Part shown: piece by piece, positions 30,651-42,097 of the stretch
Numbering within the stretch: position 1 is the stretch's first letter
How the letters are laid out: every line of letters begins with the position of its first letter
Assembly (NCBI GenBank): GCA_001910725.1
Contig: MJGA01000027.1
Coordinates: 248,001 to 312,000, forward strand
Length of the DNA stretch: 64,000 nt
Origin: Phanerodontia chrysosporium
Lineage: Eukaryota > Basidiomycota > Agaricomycetes > Polyporales > Phanerochaetaceae
Direction of reading: 5' to 3'
Translations under genes and position numbers: made by a program
Notes under the pieces: model-generated
Seen by the model: the letters and a program-made list of their open reading frames with translations, nothing else
The model's database searches: none
Told to the model about the DNA's origin: nothing

Positions 30651-32125
30651 ATGGCGAATGCGACCGACGCTCTCCATGAGTTGGAAGAGGTCCTCAGTCT
30701 CTCGGCCGGTCTGCTGGCGACGAAATATCTCGAAGGTGCGCTGAGCAATTTTCTGTGCAACAGTACCGCGTGTAACATGCTACCATTCCAGCTGCCAGCC
30801 TTACCTGTGTTCTATACGACTGGCTTCTTCTCTTTCAGAAAGAGCTGAAGTTGATCTGGCACAGACAATTCTGGAGCCTCCCTGGGATCGCCTACATAAT
30901 GGTACGCTACAGCAATCTGGGACTGCTCTTATACTCGGCATACGGCAAGTGTCCAAGTAGTGCTTACCTAACATTGCCGCTAATACTTGTGCTCCTAGTT
31001 ATGGCTGGTTTCTGGTCAGAACTCGATGACAACGTAAGTCAATACCGTCGAAGCATCTCATACCGGGTACTGACATCAGCCGCACGGATTTTGAAAGCAG
31101 TACGTGCGATCCCTGACAGGAACGTCTAAGATGGCTGCTCACTCCTCGCAGATGCCGCACCTTCCTCATGGCAAATGGGTTCACCGGTCTGTTATGTATG
31201 GGGTTTGCAAACGGTGCGCACCGTTTCACCGTTACACTACAGCCTACTGACCTATTCCGTGGAAAAGCCTTCTTGGGTCTGAGGATATTCGCTCTATGGG
31301 ACAATCGAAAGAATGTCAAGATAATTATCTTCACGCTATTCGCAATCACATACAGCACAGTCCTCGCATTGTGGGTCCGGACATTGATGCTCATCTATCG
31401 TGAGTGAATTGTACCATGGAGCGACGCGCGCACTGATTCTAGATGGCAGGCACCGCATATTATAATGAGCTATTGAGCACATGTCTCTTGTCTGAGCGAC
31501 CCGACACCTTAGTCGGCGTCTGGATCACTATGGTACGCTTCCGGACTGTTTGTGCGTCATTGCCCTCATCACGCAGGTCACAGAGCGCGTTCGACGTTTC
31601 AGTCATCATTTTGGGTGTTGTCAATGCCCTGCATCAGCCGTACACTCAGAACGTTGAGGTCATCACGCGCTTCAGACGCGACGGTGCTATATTTTTCCTG
31701 GTGAGCCTCTAGATACTTTCCAAGTGGACACAAACTGATCATCTGCATCGTCTAGTCTGTCTTTGGTAATAGCTCTGACATCCCAGCTCATGGATAGTAC
31801 TGATGGAAGATCCAGCTCTTCGGATAATTAATCTGGTATGCAGCATCGTATTGCGGGTATGTCTGGCTCTACTGAACGACCTTACACGATCTGACCCTGC
31901 CTTCAGACAGAATACCTCCTGGTCAATTTATTGTACGTATAGAGCTCCAGCTAGTCTTCTTTGCTAATCCTTCACATTTCTAGCGTCGTGTGGGGGATGG
32001 TCTCCATCACCACCTGCCGCCTAATTCTTCGTGTCGAAGAAATCAAGCTCAGGGCCAATCGACACGTCAGATTTCGAACGTACGAGATGGGAGAGTGGCG
32101 GCCATATCAGACAAACTCTATGTAG
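30651..32125 (+). CDS. DUF6533-domain membrane protein, spacer copy
   Basis: This is a second member of the basidiomycete DUF6533 family. The start is MANATDALHELEEVLSLSAG at ATG 30651. After an intron comes the signature KELKLIWHRQFWSLPGIAYI, then RYSNLGLLLYSAYG. Further exons give FLGLRIFALWDNRKNVKIII, SAFDVSVIILGVVNAL with the loop HQPYTQNVEVITRFRRDGAIFFL, and the last helix with VVWGMVSITTCRLIL followed by a charged tail ending at TAG 32123-32125. Exons are short and introns 50-100 nt. Function unknown; plasma-membrane or organelle location is inferred from the hydrophobic segments. Confidence 0.75.
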
Positions 32126-32552
32126 CTCTATGTACTCCGCATTCTGAGCAGACAACTCCATATGCACAGAATATCATGCTTGTCCAGAATGCTGAGTGGT
32201 GGTAACAGTAACACATCATGGCGACATCCTCGCAGCAGCCACAAAGCTGACCAAATGATACCTATCACTGAACGCCGGCAGGCCAGCGGATCCGGACTGT
32301 CAAGCTGTCGTTCATGACCGGTCGCTTTGTAATAATGAGCTTCGCTCTGCTCGATACGGAAAAGCTATTCGCAGACACGCCAACAGCGGACATGTGCTCA
32401 AGCCCAGACCATAGACAGGAGCGTCATAGTGGGGAGCAATCTCGCATATCGGATAGCGCACCTCATAACGGATGTCATTAGAGCACTGCAGATGTATTAC
32501 TATTGCACGCATATATTCTGTGTGAAGTTGTCCCAGGAGATGAAACCTCACA
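32126..32552. other. Spacer end before right arm
   Basis: No gene is recognised. The match to the left arm starts at about 32553. Confidence 0.4.
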
Positions 32553-32930
32553 AGTTGGCACACACCTGCCAACCTTCGCCTCTGCAACACGCGGCCGTCC
32601 TGCGGATGGCCAAAGATAACTGACTCCGAGTCCACCTTCGCCTAACGCGTCATTCTCATCAAGAGGCCTACAGTATCCTGCGGTCGCATATCGCAATGGT
32701 AGTCGACCCTCCATGCCGGCTTCGGAGCGTTCATATGGTCGCGGAGCCTAAGCGCCAGCTCGCCGGGTGCGGCGGGCAGCCTTGGCTGATGGGAACCTCT
32801 CACGTGGACCTGCGCCGCCGACTCGAGCCAGTCTGCCTGCCTCGCGCCCATCGCCACTTTTTGCCTCCTACCACCACCTCTCCGTGCGCACGGGACGGTC
32901 GTGCGACACCCCGACCTCCGCACGCCACAC

Positions 32931-35220
32931 ATGGACGGGCGCGCCACAGAGAAGGAGCCCGGCAGCCCCGCGTCGGCAGCATCGGCCGCCGGCAGCGGCG
33001 TGAGCGGCGTCGCCGAGCTTGCGGCGGCACCCCCCGCGGACGCGCCCCCCGCGTACCGCCTCTACCGGCGCCGCTTCGTCGGGCTCGTCGGCATCGTGCG
33101 TTGTGTCTGGCGTGGGCATGGCGTGTGCTGACCCCAGGGGGCCCCCAGATCCTGCTCAACGCCGTCGCGGCGATGCCGAACCCGTGGTACGGCCCCATCG
33201 CAAACAACGGTGCGCGTTGGAACCCCCGTGTCGGGTTGCTGGCGCTGGCGCTGACGTGCACGTGCTCTCGCAGTGTCGAGCGTGTTCGGGTTCTCGCTGG
33301 ACGAGGTCAACTGGCTCGGGAACGTCCTCAACCTCGTCTTCCTCCCGTCGTCCATCGTCGTGCCCTTCGTCTGCAGGCGGTTCGGCGTCCGTATCACAGT
33401 ATGTCGCTGCATCTAGACGGCATTGGAAGCCCGGTCTGAGAGCTTCGCAGTGCTACCTTGCAACGTCCATCCTGCTCGCGTCCGCGTGGATTCGCTACGC
33501 AGGCACGGCCCGCTCGCTCGACAAGGGCGGCGCATATGCTCTCATGATGATAGGCCAGGTTAGTTTTCTCGTGCTTACTTGCGGGCATTTAGCCATGGAG
33601 CCTCGCCAGAGGTATCGCCGAAGCAGCACTTCAGCTGTGCGAGCCTAAGAGATCGCCAGAGCCGAGCGTTCGGGTTCCGGCTCGGGACACCTGCGAGCGT
33701 CTCCTTTGTTTCTGACATGCAGACGGTCTCACCACAACGAAGCAGTAAAACAAGTGCTTACCGGGATCCTAGCTACTGGCGGGCGTGGCCCAGCCTGTGT
33801 TCCAGGTTCTTGGACCTCTCTACTCCGAGCGATGGTTCGATCTCAAGTCTCGCACGACCATGACCATGGCTATGTCCATTGGTGAGTCCTACTACCCCAC
33901 TCAAAACACTTCCTTTGCTGATTCCGCACAGCAAACCCCATTGGAAGCGGCCTTGCACAACTCATTGCACCGCTCAGCGGGTCTCCGCGGTCTTCGGTAA
34001 ATATCTTGTGCTCTTGTACAGTGTCGCTGAAACCAAATACGCGGCCAGATCCTCGTCCTCGCGGTGATCTGCACGGCTGTCGTGCCTTGCGCGCTCCTCG
34101 TCGGTGAAAGGCCGCCGACGCCGCCAAGTGCGTCCGTCGGAAGACTGCCTTCTGCATTCTCCCTGACCGTTCGCAGCGTACGCCGCATCTCAGCCGAGCG
34201 CGCCCTTCACGGCGCTCGTACGTGCTGTCTGGGGGCGCGAGCCGCGCGACAGGCCGACATACATGACAGTACGGGAGCGCATCGACCTCGTGATCTTGAC
34301 CCTCAACTTTGGCGTCCTCGTCGGCGCGTGCGTTGTACGCCTACCGTTTCACCACCTGCTGACTGACCCGCGCCCTGCAGCGTGACGTCGTTTGCGATTC
34401 TGACTAACCAAGACCTCGTGCGTGTCTTCCTCTCTCTACGCACCCGCGGCTGCGTGGCTGACCCGGTGCGCAGGCACCGTACGGCTACTCGAGCGACACA
34501 TCAGGATTCATGGGCGCGACGCTCCTCCTCGCGGGGCTCGTCTGCGCAGCCGTGACGGCGCCGCTGTTCGATCGCGTGCTGACGCGCCACCTCGCGTGGA
34601 CATGCAAGGTGCTCTGCCCCGCGCTCGGCGCGCTCTGGCTCAGCCTCGTGTGGGCCGGTGGGTCCCCTCCCCTCCCTGTCTGGCGTCCGCGATGTGCAGG
34701 CAGCTGACGCGTCGGATGGGCAGTGCGTGCACGCAATACGGGCGCGCTCTTCGCACTCATGGCGCTCATCGGCGCGTGCTCCGTCACGCTCCTCCCCGTC
34801 GCGCTTGAGCTTGCTGTCGAGGTGACGCGCAATGCGGACGGGAGCGCCGCCGTCCTGTGGTTCGCGTACGTCCTGCGCCTGCACCTTCGCTCCTTTCCGA
34901 CACCCCGACTGACGCAGAAACAACAGCGGGAACCTCGGGAGCATCGCCTTCGTGCTCGGTGCGCCTGTCCTGGCTTCTCCACGAAAACGCTTCGCTGGCT
35001 GACGCGCGACACAGTGGAAGGCGCACTCCGCGCGGGGCCCGATGCGCACCCGCCGCTCAACATGCACCGGGCGCTCGTCTTCCAGGGCGCACTCGTGTGC
35101 GGCGCCGTGGCGACTATCGCCGGGCTCCAGGGCCGCCAGGCGCGGCGCGAGGCCGACGAGCGTGCGGTCGAGACGCACGGACGCGAGGGCCCGGACGTGC
35201 AGGAAGAGAAGGCAGCGTGA
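32931..35220 (+). CDS. MFS transporter, SLC49/FLVCR-like, right-arm copy
   Basis: Mirror copy of 20538-22826 with the same start (MDGRATEKEPGSPA), exon structure and end (VQEEKAA, TGA 35218-35220). One difference matters: at 33779-33784 the sequence reads ggcgggcg where the left copy has ggcggcg. The extra base shifts the frame inside ILATGGVAQPVF. Either this copy is broken in helix 4 or 5, or the base is a consensus error. Other substitutions are mostly mild. Function as for the left copy; the cargo is unknown. Confidence 0.75.
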
Positions 35221-35831
35221 TGGTTCAACTTGGGTCTCTTGCGGTTGGGCTAGTTGACTGGAGGCGCGATACCATTACTAGTGATACCACGTTCGTGGAG
35301 AGCTCGGACATCTCTGGACTTCATTCGCTCTATCTAACCCCGTCGTCTGCTCGTGCAGTTCTGCAAGAGCCCAGGTCATCCAGAAGGGGTTCGTCGTATG
35401 CTGCTGGGCGTCGCGGGCCGCATCGGCGGCGTTCGAATCACGCCTCGGGTCAACCATATTTGGCTACCTCCGCGCCTTGCACCATTACCTGCATTCCTGC
35501 GGCAACCTCTCTACCCTCTCCGCATGTGGGACAGGCCGGTGCTGCATTAGAAGCGTAGGTGGTCCTGTGCACTGATTCAGATCTCACGAGTACGCATGTC
35601 CATGGTTCTGCGACGCCTCGACAGTAAAATTGGGACTGTGCACTACCTGAGGGGTCGGCACGCATCATCCTGCAGAAGCACGGTCGAACAGACATCGCGG
35701 ATGTGGGCACTGCCTCCGCCACGCACGCGTGGACGCCCGCCGCCGCCGCCTCTATAAGGTCCTTACGGTCTGGCGCAAGGAGCCAGTGCGCTCGTCCTCG
35801 CACGATTACCTGTCGTCTGTGTCCTGCGACT

Positions 35832-37270
35832 ATGTCTGCCGCTGCCGTGCCGTCGCACGCCTTCCTGAATCTGACGCTGGGCGCGCTGCTCCTCGGTGCC
35901 TTCGCGACTGCAATGTGCGTGGCCAGGAGTCGAGGCAACAAACGTTTTGTGCTCACCCCGTGCAGACTCTTTGGGATCTTCTGCCAACAATGCTTCACGT
36001 TCTTTCGCAAGTTCACGGAAGAGGGACGGGCGCTGAAGTATTCCGTGAGTAGTGCCATTGCGACGATGGCCGTGCGTCCGCATTGATATGCGCCTCAATT
36101 GGCAGGTATACGTGATTTGGTGCGGTGGTGCACTGGCTTGCACAGCACGACCGACGCTCAAAGTCTGTCTGCTAGGGTGTCCAGCGCGGCCAATGTCGCC
36201 CTCGGAATTCATACCATCTATACGTATGTTCGAGTCCCCTGCTAGCTCAAGCTACGGTTGAGATGCATTTGCAGGGTATTGGTTACCCAGATTGGCATGC
36301 CCACCATCCATATTCCCAGGTCTGTTGGTTTCCGTTCGCATCTCTGCCCTTTGCCACTAACGCCGAGATCCGTAGGACTCTAGCGGTAAGTCTATCCGAA
36401 TATGCAGCCATTTGCAGATTGTCTCAACTACAAACTTGCCGGTAGGGAGGCGTCATCACCACGGTCGGTCACCGTCGCTTTTCCTCGCGGCGACTGCATT
36501 ACTCATACGCGCGCAATTGCGCTACTCAGGTGATCGGCGATGTTATCGTCCGAAGGTACGCCAGACGAGCATCTCGTATCATAAGTCAGACTCTCACTTG
36601 ACAATGTGCAGCTGGTTCATGTATCGCATTTGGATATGTGCGTGACCTAGGTGCATTACGTCCTGTCGGGGAGCTAAGTTGATTGTATGCACAGTGAGCG
36701 AAAAGCGCTGGATCCTGCTTATCCTCCCAGTGAGTACCACTTTGTTACTTTTTAGAGTGTATGACATTGCCCTAACGGCCATCAGGCCCTGTTGAACATA
36801 ACGATATTAGGACTAGCTCTGTGTAAGCGCGTTTGATTCTGCTATATGAACCCGCTATGGTCGTTAACACCTCTACACGCAGCACTGAGCGTTCACTTGT
36901 AAGTGCTTTCTACGCGTGCACCAGCCCGGCTCACATCAGTCCCGTTATCACCCTAGGATTGAGTTGGATTCGACGATATATCCAGCTTCCCTCGATGTAT
37001 GTGCTCAAGATCTGATCACTCGCTCGTTTTTGCACACCTATATGCGCACCCGTTGCAGCATTTGATGGTTGCAGATATCTCTCTGATCATAACTACCGAC
37101 TTCTGTCTTGCTGCGATTATATGCTACTTCCTCCACCGCCGTCGAGTCCGCCTCAACAAACAGTACGTCGCACGCTCAATGCAGCCGAGCGCGCTGATAA
37201 TGGTTCGCAGTACCCGGTCACTCGTCAACACGCTCATGGCATATACGATAAACACGGGACTTGTGACGAG
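35832..37270 (+). pseudogene. DUF6534-type membrane protein, right-arm copy, apparently frameshifted
   Basis: Mirror of 18485-19929. Starts MSAAAVPSHAFLNLTLGALL at 35832. Exon 2 is FTFFRKFTEEGRALKYS. The frame break after ALACTAR is shared with the left arm. The C-terminal exons are better preserved here: ISLIITTDFCLAAIICYFLH followed by TRSLVNTLMAYTINTGLVT, the typical end of the family. The site where the first arginine loop should be (SWFMYRIWI) is also kept. A shared break means the damage predates the duplication, or that I have missed a small exon in both. Confidence 0.6.
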
Positions 37271-38677
37271 GTGTGTTGACCTGCGAAAGACTCTGCTGCG
37301 CCTCTGATACGCGCCTCCGATAGCGTTGCCTGGCTGGTGTGTCTCATCACAGTGCGTCTATGGCTGTTCCCCGCCGTCATGCTTTACTGACTACCGGCGT
37401 AGCATGTAACATTGCCTGGAACTCTCATCATGAACGCGGGTGAGGAATCCAGATGGATAGATATTGCAAAGACTAACGAGCTCCACCAGTGTTTCTCCCG
37501 CTGGGCAATCGTGAGTCCCCTTATTGCGCGGTCGACGTCCGCTCCAGCGCTCGTGCTAACGCTGAATATCACAGTTTATAACATATGCCTTCTCGCATCG
37601 TATGCCATCTTCCATGCTGCTGCCATGCCTGGCGTGCTGACGGCCACCCAGGCTGAACGCGCGTGACTGGTTCCGCCAGGAGGCACGTCGCCTGCCAGTA
37701 ATAGAGATGTCCTCAATGAAGTGCCGCTCTGCAGCCACTGCTTCAGATCTTCAAAAGCAGACTTCGGACGAGAACGTCGGGGCGAGCACTGTGCGTTTCC
37801 GTGTTTCCCTGCCTTATGATTGAGTCCTGACAGTGCGCATCCAGATTCGTCTTACATGCACGATGCCTAGCAGCACTGCTGGAGAGCGTATCGTGCGCGC
37901 AAGCGAAGCATCCGAAAGTTCCGAAAATATGTGCTAGTTTAGCTTCTCAGGAAGGCATACGGGCGCTGCCTGTTGCGGGGAACGTGAGGCCTTTATAGTC
38001 AGAGTACGGGCACTCATGGAATGTGGTGCTCATGTATTTATTGGAATTGAAGTAACTTCTTATATCCAAGCCTCCAGGGAATCCAGATGAGCTCACGGTG
38101 ATTAAATGCTCTGGAGTGCACGCTAGCAGTCAGCAGTCAGCAGCACCAAAATTGCCACGTGGGCGCCACGTGGTAAGATTCATGGTCCCCGCTTTGACGA
38201 GTTTCGAGTCTGCTCCCCGACGACGACATTCTCAGCCGACAAACACGCCCCCATCTCTATCCAAGTATGCCATGGAGCATGCTACAGCCAGATTGCAGCG
38301 CACTGAGGCGTGCAGCGCGCTGTAAGTCGCGTTGTAAGTTTGCGTAGTATCCGGTCGCGGGTATCCGACATGCCAGGAACTCACAAAAAATGTTGCTTCC
38401 AAGCGATACCAGGTCCTTCTTTGCCATGAAGCGTTTCTCCATGGTCCTGAAGCAGACGAGAGTCTGCTCATTATGTCTGAATAGGCGATGCCGTCATCGG
38501 CCGCCAGGGTCGGGAAGCCACAAGCCCACCCTGACCCTCTAGACAAAGGGCGATATGGGCATCGCTCTCTAGCCAATCAGGTGTTCCTCTCGGGGATGGT
38601 ACATTCAATGATTGCCACAGGGAAGTGGTCCCTTGACATCCGTGCATGATGAATGCAGCTGTACCGCGGGGCCCGGG
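37271..38677. other. Arm intergenic region, right copy
   Basis: Mirror of 17087-18484. Hydrophobic open stretches at 37310-37670 on the plus strand (RLWLFPAVML, LTLNITVYNICLLASYAIFH) could be terminal exons of the DUF6534 gene. Nothing is recognised from 37700 to 38640. Confidence 0.35.
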
Positions 38678-38685
38678 CTATATAG
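38678..38685 (+). promoter_or_regulatory. TATA box of the right-arm hydrolase
   Basis: ctatatag lies about 52 bases before ATG 38737, conserved with the left arm. Confidence 0.6.
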
Positions 38686-38736
38686 TGTCCCGCCGTCGTG
38701 CGCACGAGCGTGCTCCCTACTCCCACTCAGGAACAA

Positions 38737-40206
38737 TGATCAGCGACTCCTTCATCTTTGACCCGCGCCCGGACTATCCGTACCGCGTGAGCACTCTTTC
38801 CCATTCGCCCGACAATTAGGCCTAACACGCAACGCACCAGCTTGCGGTCAACCGCTACCAGCACCCGACACACACCTCCACGGGCGCAGACGCACTGACG
38901 CTCGTCCTCGTACCCTGCCTCGGCGCGCCGAAGGAGCTCTGGGAGCCGACGCTTGCGCACCTCTTCGAGAACGCGCGCGCGCGCGGGCTGAAGCTCCGCG
39001 ACGCATGGTGCATCGACCCGCCGGAGCAGGGCGACTCTGCCGTACTGAACGACCGCATGGTCAGCAGTGCGCTGAACTGGCGCGCAGACGCATCATGTGA
39101 GTGCACCGCGCGTTCGGCGGCTGCCAGAGTTGTGGCTGATTTGTCGCGCGGACAGTGGGCGCATCAGCGTGTGCGCGCAGTTTGCATCGGTTCCTGAGCG
39201 GGCTCGGCACGGGCGTCGACGTCGACTTCCGTGCGCGCCGTCTCGTTGGCGTAGGCCATTCGTTTGGGGGAGCTGCACTGTGCGTCCCGTGCGTCCCCTT
39301 CCTAAAGACGCTGCTAACGATGATGCGCGCGAACACAGCGTGCACGCCACAACATACGAGCCCAAGATCGACTTCTACAAGATAGTCCTGATAGATCCTG
39401 CCATACTCCGTGCACCGAAGCCTGGTGAGAACGGTCTCAAATGGCTGGAGGCGCCGCCGGTGGGCCCAGACGTGTTTGCGAGCCGCGGTGACGCCGCACG
39501 GTATTTCTCAAAGCAGAGGCCGTGGAAGGGCTGGGACCGGCGCGTCCTTGACAAATACCTCGTGAGTTTGCGATGGAGGGCAAGCAGATCCCGTTTGGCT
39601 GATAGTCTTTGTATGTGCTTTTCGCAGGAGCATGGCCTTAGGGATCTCCCTACACCCAGCTATCCCGGACAAACTCACGGAGTAGCGCTGAAGTGCTCGA
39701 GGCGTGTGCAATCGGTGCGCTAGCATCAATCTGCGCAGAGCGCCTCTTGGTACGACTGATCTAGCACAGGCACTCCACCGCGATACCGCCTTTAGCCTCG
39801 AAGCCTTCGACTACCTACACGTGCTCTGCCAGCGCACGTCGGTACACCTGCTGAATCCTGAGCACGCCGACCTCCTGTACGTCGGGCCACTCCACTGTCT
39901 GCACCCGCGCTGAACACACGTCTCGCGACAGCCCTCGGCCGTTTATCGAGGACATTTCGAAAGTCGCCACGCGTGGGCTGCACGCCTCGATCCGCGTCAT
40001 TCCGGGCGCCGGGCACTTAGTGGGTGTCTTTCTTCTTCCCGGACACCCGCTCTCGTATCCCGCTGACCAGGCTACACCGACGCTGGGTACAGGCAGTGCA
40101 AACACATCCTGAGGCCACGGCAGCGGCTGTGGTGGCTACTCTGGAGCACCAGGCGACTCGCGGCTCGGCACCGAAGACTAGCGGCTTGTCGCTTGCGAGG
40201 TTGTGA
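38737..40206 (+). CDS. Alpha/beta hydrolase, right-arm copy
   Basis: Mirror of 15558-17028. Exon 1 is MISDSFIFDPRPDYPYR, spliced to LAVNRYQHPTHTSTGADA. The nucleophile elbow is GVGHSFGGAAL, followed by IDPAILRAPKPGENGLKW, PWKGWDRRVLDKYL, EHGLRDLPTPSYPGQTHGV and AFDYLHVLCQRTSVHLLNPE. The catalytic-His region is VIPGAGHL, then VQTHPEATAAAVVATLEHQ and the stop at 40204-40206. All exons join in frame by eye. It differs from the left copy by roughly one residue in twenty. The adenylate-forming reductase gene lies 1.9 kb downstream on the same strand, a pairing partly repeated at 61.5-63.7 kb. Confidence 0.85.
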
Positions 40207-42097
40207 CGCGCGCTCTCGGACTCTCTCCTGTCTTTATACACAGACTGCGTGGGTTACTCTCCTCTGCTCCAGCACGATTGTCATGGTCCCGCACGTGATC
40301 TAGACGTGGACCTCGACGCGTATCATTCCTGTTTCTGCTTCCTCTGCTCATCTTCACCTTGTCTCGCTGGTCTCCTTCAAGCTCTACTTCTTTATGTCGT
40401 ATTATGCGACGATAACCGATGCTGAGAGTCTTTCCCAGCCGCCTGTACATGCTACTCGTCTCACCTGAAGGTGACATCGCTCTCATGGCTGGATCAAGCT
40501 CTATACAGTCTCAGGTTCTCTTTCAACTGATGGCTGACAGAGGAAGCAGTGGATTGCAGTCGTCTCATTGTTCGCAGAATTTGAGAGAGACTAGGTGAGC
40601 GAATACACTCTGCCTGCGTGTCGGAACTTCGCGCACTCTGCCACGAAATCGGAGACCCCGTACTACAGCTTCTTGACGTTGATGCATTTGGTTCCAGTAT
40701 TCAATCGTGCTGCGTTGACAGCTACATCGACGCTAACGCTAACATATGGAGTAGGGAGTTATAATAGGTATGTTTCGTATCGTCGTTAGATAAAGCGTAG
40801 ACAACCACTCACTGGGCCGTGGCTTCCGCGCGCAATTTGCAGAACTGAAGATGTTTCGCTCTTGTATTGCGCTCTCGGCTCACATATTAGCAACTTCTGT
40901 GATTAGGACCCCGAACGTCTCCGATCGACGTGCAACGAAGGCTATGATTCCGTGCTGACCAAGACGTGGTGATCAGCTTTGACAAGGAACGGTCCAAGAT
41001 AACGCTTATGGCCATTCTTCAGCCCAAGTCGTCTGATACCCAGCCGTACCAAGATGTCGACGCAATGTTTAGGCCTGCACCGACACATCGTGATGTACCT
41101 AGCTTGGCCGACGCCCGTATGGCAAGCCTCTGTCTGGTGTCTACCGTCGCGGATCTCGAGGCGACGTTATCGTCGGACTTGAGTGTGAGGTCCTCGGCTT
41201 GTTGACTCGGCTGCTCGGAGCTCTCGACATGCATCTGTGGTGGCAAGCCTTCTAAAATCGTTCCGCTACAGCTACCTTTGGCGCTTTCTCGTGAGCGACT
41301 TCCTGTCCGGAACGCGTGGTGCACTGCGACTTACATGCCAGTTCTGCCGCATGGTGAGTGGCCCTCGGAGGATCTTCGCCATGCGGCTCATTTCGATGTT
41401 GCCGCGATGCACGTCCTCAGCAGCCTTCTGGCGTCAAAAATAGTTACGCTCCGCTCACGATGCAAGGATCTATCAGCGGCTGTCACCCTGTACCTCTTGT
41501 GCGTTGCCACAGCTCGGGCGTCTTCGCATACATGGACCAACTCTTCCTGCATCAGGTCCCTGCGTAGCACGATGCAGTTCGGGTCTCCGGGGATGCATCA
41601 GCGTGTTCACGTACTGGCATATCTACGAGCACGAGCATCGCAGCTTGCTGCAGCCGTCTTGCTGTACGTAGTCGCTGCAGGCAATTGGAACGACCCTCAA
41701 TCTCTCGCAATAATCTGGACCTCGACGTGCTTTATCAACGTTTGCTCAAGGCACCATATGCCGGCTGCTGGTACAGAGCACTCGTCCTCGGAGCCTCGGC
41801 AAACCCAGCTCGTCCGAGATCGCACACGCACGAGCAGTTAGCCTTATCGCGAGGAGAAAGCTGACGATCTCGGCGAACAAGACCTGGCCAGGACGAAGGC
41901 ACCGCGGCACCGAGTTACATCGCGGACCACCTTCCACACCGTCCTGCTACGCCTACATAGAAGGCGTTTTGGGACTCCAGTTCTGGCTATGTGAGTGACC
42001 CTAAGCTTCAGGTCGCGCTACGCGACAGAATTCCCATCCGCTTATAACCGCACCCCAGGTCGACTACTATGCCAAGTGTCTCCTACGCTCTCTTCAT
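40207..42097. other. Outer right arm and junction to the reductase gene
   Basis: 40207-41584 mirrors 14190-15557 and has no assignable gene. 41585-42097 is unique sequence. The plus frame 41278-41841 crosses the arm boundary, so it is unlikely to be an old gene. The promoter of the reductase should lie in the last few hundred bases. Confidence 0.35.

Larger units (their letters stand above)
32553..41584 (-). repeat. Right arm of the ~9-kb inverted duplication
   Basis: Reverse complement of 14190-23203 with scattered substitutions and small indels. Gene order from the inside out is MFS, DUF6534, alpha/beta hydrolase, and each gene points outward (+). The outer edge is marked by the loss of identity just after gcagttcgggt at 41574-41584. 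Confidence 0.95.

Noticed and set aside
14190..41584. The arms as terminal inverted repeats of a giant DNA transposon
   Set aside because: No target duplication at 14190/41584, no transposase or tyrosine recombinase found, and the arms contain ordinary spliced host genes.
41278..41841. 187-codon plus frame as a gene
   Set aside because: It crosses the boundary of the duplicated arm into unique sequence, and the corresponding left-arm frame diverges at that point.
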